41,564 nt of DNA. Origin: Clostridiales bacterium (GTDB lineage Bacteria > Bacillota > Clostridia > Oscillospirales > Oscillospiraceae). The translations under genes were made by a program, and so were the position numbers. Under the pieces are notes generated by a model, which was not told the DNA's origin, searched no databases, and saw nothing but the letters and a program-made list of their open reading frames with translations. The stretch's first letter is position 1, and each line of letters begins with the position of its first letter. This document shows, in pieces, positions 16,436 through 25,109 of this stretch. Location: contig JALFRA010000011.1 of NCBI GenBank assembly GCA_022785125.1, forward strand, positions 1 through 41,564. The letters are read 5' to 3'.

Positions 16436-19400
16436 GTGAAACACACCTGGAAACGCCTGTTGTCGCTGTTCATGAGCCTCTCCCTGTTGGCCGGGCTCAT
16501 GCCGGCGGCTCTGGCCGCCCTGCCCACCGCCTATCAGTATCTTCAGGACACCAATGGGGTGGACTCGGGCGCGGTATACGCCATTTACACCAATGAAGGT
16601 TCTTACAGCAATGACCGCATTCTTTACCACACCGGCAACGGCATGACTGACAAGGTCCAGGCTTCGGTCAGCAACGATCAGTTGACCCTGAACGGCAAGT
16701 TTGATGCCTCCCGCCAGCTGTGGACCATCACTGCTCTGGACAACGGCTACACCGTCCGCAGCGTGGACAGCGGCCGGTACCTGGATCTGACCAACGCCAG
16801 CGCCACCAACGTCAATACCTCTGCCGATCCGGTGGTCCTGACCATCAACTTTACTGAGGAGACCGGGCTGTACTCCTTCACCCAAAGCAGCGGACAGTCT
16901 CTTTCCTACAACGGAAGCGGCAACTTCTTCTCCAGCGAGACCGCCTATGGCTTCCGCCTCTACAAGCAGGCCGAGGTGGCGCCCGACATGGCTCCCGGCG
17001 CCGACTCCGGTACCAGCAACGGCCAGCCCTTTGTGAAGGAGGACACCGACAGCCAGTACTTCCGCATCCCCGCCCTCATTACCCTGGACAACGGCTGGAT
17101 CGTGGCGGGCTCCGACATCCGCTGGCGCACCGTCGGCGACTCTCCCCAGAACCTGGACACCATCGTCAGCCTCTCCAAGGACGGCGGCCAGACCTGGGAC
17201 TGGGAAGTGGTAAACTACTATGACGATATGGCCGACAATGCTACCGGCCAGACCAGCGCCTCCTTCATTGACCCCTCCATCCTCCAGGCCGAGGATGGCA
17301 CCGTCCACATGGTGGTGGACGCCTGCCCGTCCTATGTGGGTCTTATGTACGGCAACAAAATGGGCTGGGAGAGTTCCGGCTTTGACGAGCAGGGCCGCCT
17401 GCTGGTGACTCACGGTACTGCCGGACGCGATACCTCCCGCACCGTGTCCGACTACACTTACTATGCGGACGTCAACAACGCCGGGGCCGGTGTGGAGCAG
17501 TCGGTCGACGGCGAGACCATCACCCTCTATCCCATCTGCAAGGCTGAGGACGACAGCCGGACCGGCGTCTGGGTAGATGCCTGGCTGAACATATATACGG
17601 AAGAGGACGGCGTCATCACCCCCGATCTGTGCCTCCAGCTGAGCAGCTCCGACGCGGTACAAAGCAACCTGTTCTACCGCAACTCCGAGTGGAAGGCCTA
17701 CCCTGTGTTCTATATCATGCACCGCTCCGCCACTGTCACCGAGAGCGGCCTGGTATGGAGCGACCCCCAGTTCCTGGACATCAAACTGGCTGAGAACGAG
17801 GCCTTTACCGGCGTGTGCCCCGGCCGGGGCCTGTCCTTCCGGTATGAGGGCAAGGAGCGGCTGGTGTTCCCCCTGTATGACAACGCTACCGGCAAGGAGC
17901 TGGCCAGCGTCATCTACTCCGACGACGGCGGCAAGACCTGGATCCGGGGCCAGCACAACGGCAGCCTGAACGGCGTGGGCAAGACCAGCGAGTCCCAGGT
18001 GGTCCTGCTGCCTGACGGCACCCTGCGGATGTACTCCCGCAACACCATCGGCTCCATCAGCTACGCCGACTCCACCGATGGCGGCGTTACCTGGGGCACC
18101 TGCCAAAAGGACACCGCTCTGGCCTACACCTCCAACTGTATGGTATCCTTTATTAATCTGGACGGCATCCTGGTAGGTCCGGATAACACAGTCTATAAAA
18201 ACCTGATCTTGGCTTCCTATCCCAAGGGTTCCTCTGGTAACCGCACCGACGGCGTGGTCCGCATCGGCTATGTGGACGAAAACAACACCGTGCAGTGGCT
18301 CAACGACGACACCACCCGCTTCAGCGGCGGCTATTCCTACTCCTGCCTGACCCAGCTGTCCCAGCTGGATACCTTCGGCCTGCTTTATGAGTATGCCCCT
18401 GATACCAACACCATCGGCTATGTGGCGCTGGACGTAAACGACCTGTTGGGCGAGAGCTGGTTCCTGCTCAGCGGCGTATCCGATCTGCCCTCCATCTCTC
18501 TGGATCAGACCGTGGTGGATCTGAAGGTGGGCGAGACCGCCACCCTCACCCCCACCTACACCCCCGCTGATGGGGAGGTGCGCTGGACCTCCAGCAACCC
18601 CGACGCGGTCACCGTGGACGGCGGCGTAGTCACCGCCAAAGCCCCCGGCTCCGCCACCATCACCGCCTCGGTCTCCTCCAGCGGCATCACCCGCACCGCC
18701 TCCGCCGACGTGGCGGTCCAGGGCGAGGACGGCATCATCCTGCCCGACCGGTACACCGACGCGGTGGAGAAGACCTATCATGAGGCCTCCACCACTTATG
18801 AACTGGATACCGACGGCATCGACTCCGGCAGCATTTACGCCATCTTCCACACCGGCAGCAGCCGAATCCTGTACCACGCCAGCGGCAGCACCACCAGCGA
18901 TCATGTGACCGGTTCCGCCTCCGGCGGCCTGCTGAAGCTGGACAGCGGTTATGCCGTCACCCGTCAAACCTGGACCGTTACCGGCGACGCTGAAAATGGC
19001 TATGCCATCCAGAGCTGTGAGACCGATGGCCGCTACCTCAACCTGAACGCTGCCACCAACGTGGGCAGCAAGGTACCTGTCACTGATACGACCCAGGCGC
19101 TGACCGTTGCCCCGGTGGACGGCTCCGCCGGCTCCTATACCGTTAGCCGTGTGGTGGATGACCAGACTCTCTATCTGGCTCACGAGAATGGCAGCTCCCA
19201 GCACTATGTGAGCACTTCCGCCGTTCCCTTCCAGTTCTACCGCCAGGTCATCACTGAGGAGGGGTACACCTACACCACTTCCGTCACCGGTCTGGAGACC
19301 CTCATTGCCGACCTGTCCGGGCTGAAGGAAGCAGACTATACCAGCACCAGCTGGACTGCCCTCCAGAACGCCCTGACCGCCGCCCGGAAGGTAGCCAGCA

Positions 19401-20347
19401 CCGGCAGCCAGAGCTTTGATACCGAGCTGGCCGCTCAGACCGCCCAGGCGGTCATTGATCAGGCCGCCAGGGACCTGTATGCTGCCAAGCTGGCGCTGGA
19501 AGCGGCAGACAGCGGCAGCGTGCCCACCACCACCTACGCCATCACGGTAAAGAGCGCCGACAACGGCTCTGTGACCGCCAGCCGCACCCGCGCCTCCAAG
19601 GGCCTCACCATCACCCTGACCGCGAAGGCCGATGAGGGCTATAAGCTGGATACCCTTACCGTCATCGACAAAAACGGCAAAGAGGTAAAGCTGACCGACA
19701 AGGGCAACGGCAAGTATACCTTCACCATGCCCGCCTCCGCTGTCACCGTAAAGGCCTCCTTCGTCAAGGACGACGCTCCCGTGGACACCGGCCTGCCCTT
19801 CACCGACGTAAAGACCGGCGACTGGTTCTTTGAGGCTGCCAAGTACGTCTACGATAACAAGCTGATGGACGGCACCACCACCACCACCTTCGCTCCCCTC
19901 ATGACCACCAACCGGGCCATGGTGGTCACCATCCTGTGGCGGCTGGCCGGCTCCCCGGAGCCTGAGGCCGCTCCGGCCTTCTCCGATGTGGCCGCCGGCA
20001 GCTGGTATACCGACGCCGTGGCCTGGGCCAGTGAGAAGGGCATTGTCACCGGCTACAGCGACAGCGTCTTTGCTCCCGACGACACCATGACCCGTGAGCA
20101 GCTGGCCACGGTCCTGTACCGCTATGTACAGTACACCGGCGGCGGGTTCCAGGGCGCCTGGGCCTTCCCCCTGGACTATGCCGATGCCGATCAGGTGTCC
20201 GCCTGGGCCTATGAGGCCATGTGCTGGTGCACCATGAAGGGCATCATCAACGGCGTGGGCGGCAATACCCTCAATCCGCAGGGTTCCGCCACCCGGGCCG
20301 AGGTGGCGCAGATCCTGATGAATTTCTCCGCCGCCGATCTCACCTGA
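16436..20347 (+). CDS. SLH-anchored multidomain sialidase (GH33)
   Basis: A 1303-residue surface sialidase that releases sialic acid from host glycans. The GTG at 16436 is preferred over an upstream in-frame codon: AAAGGAAGG precedes it and it begins a clean signal peptide (to ~residue 28). Domains: a beta-trefoil-like domain (~30-185), GH33 catalytic domain (~195-690), BIG2-like domain (~690-765), a second beta-trefoil-like copy (~788-945), FIVAR (~951-1022), the 80-residue repeat shared with the previous gene (~1035-1115), and three SLH modules (~1121-1300). The catalytic domain has the FRIP motif at 209-212 and Asp boxes at 247-254 (SKDGGQTW), 495-502 (SDDGGKTW) and 546-553 (STDGGVTW). The ~240-residue gap between the first two boxes implies an inserted domain. 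It has its own promoter and terminator. Confidence 0.92.
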   Translation: MKHTWKRLLSLFMSLSLLAGLMPAALAALPTAYQYLQDTNGVDSGAVYAIYTNEGSYSNDRILYHTGNGMTDKVQASVSNDQLTLNGKFDASRQLWTITALDNGYTVRSVDSGRYLDLTNASATNVNTSADPVVLTINFTEETGLYSFTQSSGQSLSYNGSGNFFSSETAYGFRLYKQAEVAPDMAPGADSGTSNGQPFVKEDTDSQYFRIPALITLDNGWIVAGSDIRWRTVGDSPQNLDTIVSLSKDGGQTWDWEVVNYYDDMADNATGQTSASFIDPSILQAEDGTVHMVVDACPSYVGLMYGNKMGWESSGFDEQGRLLVTHGTAGRDTSRTVSDYTYYADVNNAGAGVEQSVDGETITLYPICKAEDDSRTGVWVDAWLNIYTEEDGVITPDLCLQLSSSDAVQSNLFYRNSEWKAYPVFYIMHRSATVTESGLVWSDPQFLDIKLAENEAFTGVCPGRGLSFRYEGKERLVFPLYDNATGKELASVIYSDDGGKTWIRGQHNGSLNGVGKTSESQVVLLPDGTLRMYSRNTIGSISYADSTDGGVTWGTCQKDTALAYTSNCMVSFINLDGILVGPDNTVYKNLILASYPKGSSGNRTDGVVRIGYVDENNTVQWLNDDTTRFSGGYSYSCLTQLSQLDTFGLLYEYAPDTNTIGYVALDVNDLLGESWFLLSGVSDLPSISLDQTVVDLKVGETATLTPTYTPADGEVRWTSSNPDAVTVDGGVVTAKAPGSATITASVSSSGITRTASADVAVQGEDGIILPDRYTDAVEKTYHEASTTYELDTDGIDSGSIYAIFHTGSSRILYHASGSTTSDHVTGSASGGLLKLDSGYAVTRQTWTVTGDAENGYAIQSCETDGRYLNLNAATNVGSKVPVTDTTQALTVAPVDGSAGSYTVSRVVDDQTLYLAHENGSSQHYVSTSAVPFQFYRQVITEEGYTYTTSVTGLETLIADLSGLKEADYTSTSWTALQNALTAARKVASTGSQSFDTELAAQTAQAVIDQAARDLYAAKLALEAADSGSVPTTTYAITVKSADNGSVTASRTRASKGLTITLTAKADEGYKLDTLTVIDKNGKEVKLTDKGNGKYTFTMPASAVTVKASFVKDDAPVDTGLPFTDVKTGDWFFEAAKYVYDNKLMDGTTTTTFAPLMTTNRAMVVTILWRLAGSPEPEAAPAFSDVAAGSWYTDAVAWASEKGIVTGYSDSVFAPDDTMTREQLATVLYRYVQYTGGGFQGAWAFPLDYADADQVSAWAYEAMCWCTMKGIINGVGGNTLNPQGSATRAEVAQILMNFSAADLT

Positions 20348-20362
20348 TTCTTTTCTTTCCCT

Positions 20363-20398
20363 GAGGGGGCGCTCCATCCTGGAGCGCCCCCTCTTTTT
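20363..20398 (+). terminator. Intrinsic terminator after the sialidase gene
   Basis: GAGGGGGCGCTCC (20363-20375) pairs with GGAGCGCCCCCTC (20381-20393), followed by TTTTT. Confidence 0.92.
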
Positions 20399-20458
20399 CT
20401 TCCCCCCGATTGACAAACCGGGTATAATCTACAGTAACAAAACCTGGGAGGGACCATC

Positions 20459-21814
20459 ATGGAACTCAATGCAGCCGCCCGAGCCACCTTTGACGCCATG
20501 CGGGAGGGCATCACCATCATCGACACCGAAGGGCGGCTGGTTTTCTGCAATCAGGCCTATCTGGAGTTTCTTCGCAAGGAATCGGGGGAACCTCTGGAGT
20601 CGGTGGAGGGCAGATACCTGCGGGATCTGCGCCCCGGCGCCCGGCTGCCCGACGTACTCCAGGCGGGCAAGCCCATCCTCCATATCACCCGTCAGGAGAT
20701 CAAGGACTTCTACTTCGTCAACCTCTACCCCATCTACGAGGGGGACACTCTGGTGGGCGGACTCAGTATAGTTACCTTCCTGGAGGACGCGTACCAGACC
20801 AGAGACGAACTGGAGGCGGTGGAGGCCCGGAGCCGGCAGGTACTGCACAGCATCAGCAAAGCCAACGGCGCCCGGTACACCTTTGACGATATCGTGGCGG
20901 TCACTCCGGCGGTGGCCCAGGTCAAGGACCTGGCCCAGCGCATCGCCGTCACCGATGCCACCGTACTTCTGGAGAGCGAGAGCGGCACCGGCAAGGAGCT
21001 GTACGCCCAGGCCATCCACAACGCCAGCCCCCGCCGGGACGGGGTCTTTGTGGCCATCAACTGCTCCAACTTTAACGCCAATATGCTGGAATCCGAGCTC
21101 TTCGGCTACGCCGAGGGGGCCTTTACCGGCGCCAAGCGGGGCGGCAAGATGGGCCTCTTCGAGGCGGCCTCCGGCGGCACCCTCTTTCTGGACGAGATCT
21201 CTGAGATGGACATAGGCCTCCAGGCCAAGCTGCTGCGGGCCCTTCAGGAGCACACCATCCGCCCGGTGGGCGGCATCAAAGAGGTACAGGTGGATGTGCG
21301 GGTGGTAGCCGCCTGCAACGCCGATCTGCCCGCCTATGTGGCCACCGGCAAGTTCCGCAAGGATCTGTACTACCGGCTGAGCACCTTTCCTCTCCACATC
21401 CCGCCTCTGCGGGAGCGTCCGGGTGACATCCCCACCCTGGCCCAGGCCATTCTGGAGGATTTCTCCCACAAGCTGCGCCGCCCCTTCCGGCTCACCGAGG
21501 ACGCGGTGGCCTGCCTCCAGGCCCACAGCTGGCCGGGCAACGTGCGGGAGCTGCGCAACGTGCTGGAGTTCTCCGCCTACCTCACCCCCTCCGGGGTGAT
21601 CACCAGCGAATCCTTCCCCATGGACCTGCGCCGGGGAGCCGCCACCCAGTCCACCCTCACCCTGGCACAGCGCACCAGAGCCTTTGAAAAGCAGGTCATC
21701 CTGGACCTGCTGGAGCACAACGGTCCCTCCCTGGAGGGCAAGAAAAAGACCGCCCGGGAACTGGGCATCTCCCTGGCCACCCTGTACAACAAACTCTCCT
21801 CCCCGGACGACTGA
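20459..21814 (+). CDS. PAS-containing sigma-54-dependent activator (RocR/PrdR-like)
   Basis: A 451-residue bacterial enhancer-binding protein. A PAS sensor domain (~8-115) is followed by a sigma-54 AAA+ domain (~140-375) and a Fis-type helix-turn-helix (~405-447, with TARELGISLATLYNKL). The sigma-54 contact loop reads GAFTGA, Walker B is GGTLFLDEISEMD, and the arginine finger region is FRKDLYYRL. Walker A is SESGTGKE rather than the usual GESGTGKE: the first glycine is serine. The GAFTGA loop means it should activate a -24/-12 promoter; a near-perfect one lies ~210 bp downstream, ahead of the symporter operon. The PAS domain probably binds the nutrient or its breakdown product. A TATAAT at 20423-20428 may be its own -10. 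Confidence 0.93.
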   Translation: MELNAAARATFDAMREGITIIDTEGRLVFCNQAYLEFLRKESGEPLESVEGRYLRDLRPGARLPDVLQAGKPILHITRQEIKDFYFVNLYPIYEGDTLVGGLSIVTFLEDAYQTRDELEAVEARSRQVLHSISKANGARYTFDDIVAVTPAVAQVKDLAQRIAVTDATVLLESESGTGKELYAQAIHNASPRRDGVFVAINCSNFNANMLESELFGYAEGAFTGAKRGGKMGLFEAASGGTLFLDEISEMDIGLQAKLLRALQEHTIRPVGGIKEVQVDVRVVAACNADLPAYVATGKFRKDLYYRLSTFPLHIPPLRERPGDIPTLAQAILEDFSHKLRRPFRLTEDAVACLQAHSWPGNVRELRNVLEFSAYLTPSGVITSESFPMDLRRGAATQSTLTLAQRTRAFEKQVILDLLEHNGPSLEGKKKTARELGISLATLYNKLSSPDD

Positions 21815-21828
21815 CTCCGCCGGCCATG

Positions 21829-21936
21829 ATTCTAAAATTCAAGAATTTTATTCCAGTATTTTAGAATGCCTTGCGCCATCTGGTTTTTTCTCCCCTCTTG
21901 CCCCAATTCCTTTCGTAAATTCTACTTTTTTAGAAT
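21829..21936 (+). promoter_or_regulatory. Enhancer-like inverted repeats (upstream activating sequences)
   Basis: Three related dyads sit between the activator gene and the sigma-54 promoter: ATTCTAAAAT/ATTTTAGAAT (21829-21838 and 21858-21867), TAAAATTC-AA-GAATTTTA nested inside it (21833-21850), and ATTCTA-N6-TAGAAT (21919-21936). The shared half-site is ATTCTA. They lie ~110-220 bp upstream of the predicted start site, the normal distance for binding by the activator. Confidence 0.65.
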
Positions 21937-22022
21937 CCTTACAAAAGCGCAGCCCCGTGCCGGGGGGAGAAAAATCTTACGGCCAGCGGCTTTTCCGGCT
22001 TTAATCCCCTCCGGCGTCATTT

Positions 22023-22038
22023 TGGCATCTCGCTTGCT
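22023..22038 (+). promoter_or_regulatory. Sigma-54 (-24/-12) promoter of the symporter operon
   Basis: TGGCATCTCGCTTGCT matches the consensus TGGCAC-N5-TTGCW with one change; the invariant GG and GC are exactly 10 bp apart. Transcription should start near 22050, giving a ~120-nt leader. Confidence 0.82.
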
Positions 22039-22170
22039 CTTATTCTGGGTGTGTACACAGACATCTGCTGCCCACCGGCGTTTTCAAGTTGGTTGTGTGA
22101 CATGAGGGATACACGCCCGTGGTCAGGCAGCGGACCAAACCCACAACATACGATTTTCGGGAGGTAGACT

Positions 22171-23556
22171 ATGAGAGCAGCGTTAATGTTTATCCTGATC
22201 GGCGTCATCTGTCTCATCGGCATTCTGGCAGGCAGAAAGGTAAAGAGCGCCGCCCAGTGGGCAAACGGCGGCAAGAACCTGAACTGGGTCACCGTCGGCA
22301 TCCTGCTGGTCACATTCCAGATCGGCGGCACCTCCACCATCGGCGCGGCCCAGAACGGCTATACCCTGGGCGTTGGCGGCGCCTGGTACAGCATCGCCGG
22401 TACCGTGGCCATGATCCTGTCCATGTTCTTCATCACGCACCTGCGCAAGTATATCACAGAGGACACCATCTCCAACTTCATGAAAAACCGCTATTCCTCC
22501 GGCATCAGCAACCTGTACTCCTATGCCTATCTGATCATGGGCTTCATCTACATCCCCATTCAGCTCTTTACCGTGACCACCGTGTTCCGTACCATCATCC
22601 CCTCTCTGGACCTGACCTGGGCCTGCGTCATCGGCCTGGCGCTGGCCATTTCCTACACCGTGGTATCCGGCGTCAGCGGCGCCAACTACGTCAGCAAGGT
22701 GGGCTGCATCCTGATGTACGCCGCCATGGCCATCGGCCTGGTGCTGGTGATGAATCAGACCGGCGGCTTCGCCACCCTGACCAACACCCTGGACGCCAGC
22801 TATTTTGATCTGTTCACCATGCCCGCCAAGACCTGGTTCAGCTGGTTTTTGACCTGCTTTGTGGCCTTCCTCACCATGCAGGCCGCTATCCAGCCCTCCC
22901 TCATCGCCAAGGACGACGCCGCCGCCAAGAAGGGCATTTTCTTCGGTGCCATCCTCAACCTGCCCTGCGGCTTCATCTGCGCTCTGCTGGGCATGGTGTG
23001 CATCGCCATGAACCTGGACGTGGGCGGCAGCAGCTCCCTGGCCTTTGCCACCGTCATTAACACCTACTGCCCCGGCTGGCTCACCGCCCTCATCTTCGCG
23101 TCCATCGCCCTCATCGTCATCTGCACCCTGGCCGGTCAGCTGCTGGCCATCTGCACCATCATCCGTCAGCTGCTGCTGCCTGTGTATGAGAAGAAGCAGG
23201 TCTCCGAGCGCACTCAGCTGACCTACACCCGCCTCATCGCCTTTGTCTACGGCTTTATCACCATCATCCCCACCTTTATGATTCAGCAGTCCTTCCTCAA
23301 CGAGCTGGTCACCGTGCTCATCGCCTGCGTCACCGGCCCCATGTTCTTCGCTCTGGTCGCCGGTATGTTCTGGAAGCGCATGAACGCCAAGGCCGCCGGC
23401 TGGAGCATCGTCTCCGGTATCCTGGTGGGCATCATCTGGGTCATCACCGGTATGAGCGCCTCCTGGCACCCGGTCTATATCATTCTGCCCGTCTCCTCTC
23501 TGGTGGGCTTTGTGGTATGCAAGCTGACCGCCGGCCCTTCCATCGAGAAGAACTGA
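22171..23556 (+). CDS. Sodium:solute symporter family transporter
   Basis: A 461-residue membrane protein with about 12-13 helices, of the SSS family (sodium-coupled uptake of amino acids, sugars, pantothenate and similar solutes). The family core helix is visible as LNWVTVGILLVTFQIGGTSTIGAAQNGY, which normally carries the first sodium site. TCGGGAGGTAG precedes the ATG. It is the first gene of the sigma-54 operon, so its substrate is probably the same compound, or its precursor, as is handled by the M20 peptidase and AtuA proteins. The exact substrate cannot be read from sequence. Confidence 0.88.
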   Translation: MRAALMFILIGVICLIGILAGRKVKSAAQWANGGKNLNWVTVGILLVTFQIGGTSTIGAAQNGYTLGVGGAWYSIAGTVAMILSMFFITHLRKYITEDTISNFMKNRYSSGISNLYSYAYLIMGFIYIPIQLFTVTTVFRTIIPSLDLTWACVIGLALAISYTVVSGVSGANYVSKVGCILMYAAMAIGLVLVMNQTGGFATLTNTLDASYFDLFTMPAKTWFSWFLTCFVAFLTMQAAIQPSLIAKDDAAAKKGIFFGAILNLPCGFICALLGMVCIAMNLDVGGSSSLAFATVINTYCPGWLTALIFASIALIVICTLAGQLLAICTIIRQLLLPVYEKKQVSERTQLTYTRLIAFVYGFITIIPTFMIQQSFLNELVTVLIACVTGPMFFALVAGMFWKRMNAKAAGWSIVSGILVGIIWVITGMSASWHPVYIILPVSSLVGFVVCKLTAGPSIEKN

Positions 23557-23609
23557 TCCGTCCCGCTCTATCACGAAACCGCTGAGTTGTAAAGAAAGGA
23601 TTGTCACCT

Positions 23610-25052
23610 ATGAAATATGTACTCGATCATACCGGCAAGCCCTACGCCAAGCTGTTTGAAGATATTTCCGCCATTCCCCGGGGCAGCTTCAAGGAAGAGA
23701 AGATCGCCGACTTTGTGTGTAACTTCGCCAAGGACCTGGGCCTGGAGTATACCCGGGACAGCGCCAACAATGTGGTGGTGCGCAAGCCCGCCACCCCCGG
23801 ATACGAGGACCACGAGGTGGTCATGCTCCAGGGCCACATGGACATGATCTGGAACAAGCGCCCGGGCAGCACCTTTGACTTTGAAAACGAAGGTCTCAAG
23901 CTGAAGGTCACCGACGACGGCTTCCTGATGGCGGAGGAGACCACCTGCGGCTCCGACGACGGCGTGGCCGTGGCCTATATGCTGGCCATTCTCCAGGACA
24001 AGACCCTGGAGCACCCGGAGCTGGAATGCGTCTTTACCACCGCGGAGGAGCCCGGCCTGTACGGTGTGCAGAAGTTCGACTGCTCCCAGCTGAAGGCCCG
24101 TAAGTATGTCAGCATGGACGGCAACCTGGAGGGCACCAGCCTGCTCATCGCCGCCGGCGCCGCCAACGCCCGCTTCACCAAGCGCTTCCAGCGGGAGGCG
24201 CTGGAGGGAGCCACGGAGCTGTCCATCCGGGTCCACGGCCTGACCGGCGCTCACGTTCAGTTCCAGGAGCGGCAGCTGGCCAACGCCATCAAGACGGCGG
24301 TCCGCATTGTCTACTACATCCGCAAAGAGGTGCCCTGCCGCCTGGTGAGCCTGGACGGCGGCAGCGTGACCACCATTCCGGTGGACTGCACCGCCCGCAT
24401 TGCCCTGGCTCCCGAGCATATGGCCAAGGCGGAAGAGATCGCCCGCCGGGTGCTGGATGAGGTCAGGTTCGAGCACAAGGAAAGCGACCCCAACATGACC
24501 CTCACCCTGAGCCAGCAGGCCCACAGCGCCCCCGCCATGCCGGAGGAGGTCACGGACAAGGTAATCACCCTGCTCCATCTGCTCCCCGCCGGTCTGGTGG
24601 ACACCAGCCTGGTGTTCCCCGGCCTGCCCATCTCCTCCTTCAGCCTGGAGACCATCGAAACCAGCGACGACTCCATCACCTGGTTCTACCGGCCCACCAG
24701 CGCCATCACCTCCAAGATGCTGGATATGGACGAGCAGAGCCGGCTGCTGGCCCAGCTCTTCGATGTGGAATATGAGGTGGAAAACTACTTCTACGGCCAC
24801 AATGTGGAGGCCAACACCCCCTTCTACAACGTGTTCGATGAGGTGTGGTTTGAGCAGAACGGCGAACACATCCGCCCCATCGGCGCCCACTACGGCAACG
24901 AGATCGGCTTCTTCCTGCGCAATATGCCCTGGCTGGATATGATCCTGCTGGTGGCCACCCATTATCAGGCCCATACCCCCGACGAGAAGCTGGATCTGGC
25001 CTCGTTTGACCGCTGCTATCGCTGCCTGGTGGAGATTCTGCGGCGGGTCTGA
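23610..25052 (+). CDS. M20-family aminoacyl-histidine dipeptidase-like (PepD-type)
   Basis: A 480-residue cytoplasmic zinc dipeptidase of the PepD branch of family M20, close to the typical length. Metal and catalytic motifs in order: LQGHMDM (His/Asp), CGSDDGVAVA (bridging Asp), TTAEEPGLYG (general base Glu pair), SMDGNLEG (Asp) and GAHYGNEIG (final His). The ATG at 23610 is chosen over a TTG at 23601 because AAAGGA ends at 23600 and needs spacing. PepD enzymes hydrolyse dipeptides such as Xaa-His. In this operon it may release the compound used by AtuA from an imported dipeptide or amide conjugate. Confidence 0.88.
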   Translation: MKYVLDHTGKPYAKLFEDISAIPRGSFKEEKIADFVCNFAKDLGLEYTRDSANNVVVRKPATPGYEDHEVVMLQGHMDMIWNKRPGSTFDFENEGLKLKVTDDGFLMAEETTCGSDDGVAVAYMLAILQDKTLEHPELECVFTTAEEPGLYGVQKFDCSQLKARKYVSMDGNLEGTSLLIAAGAANARFTKRFQREALEGATELSIRVHGLTGAHVQFQERQLANAIKTAVRIVYYIRKEVPCRLVSLDGGSVTTIPVDCTARIALAPEHMAKAEEIARRVLDEVRFEHKESDPNMTLTLSQQAHSAPAMPEEVTDKVITLLHLLPAGLVDTSLVFPGLPISSFSLETIETSDDSITWFYRPTSAITSKMLDMDEQSRLLAQLFDVEYEVENYFYGHNVEANTPFYNVFDEVWFEQNGEHIRPIGAHYGNEIGFFLRNMPWLDMILLVATHYQAHTPDEKLDLASFDRCYRCLVEILRRV

Positions 25053-25109
25053 TCCCACCGTCTGTCCCCCATTTTGACGCGATTTTGCAGCAGGTAAGGA
25101 GCAATTACT

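Noticed and set aside
20410-20428. TTGACA followed by TATAAT upstream of the sigma-54 activator gene
   Set aside because: The spacing is only 7 bp, so the two cannot form one promoter; the TATAAT may still be a -10 with a poor -35.
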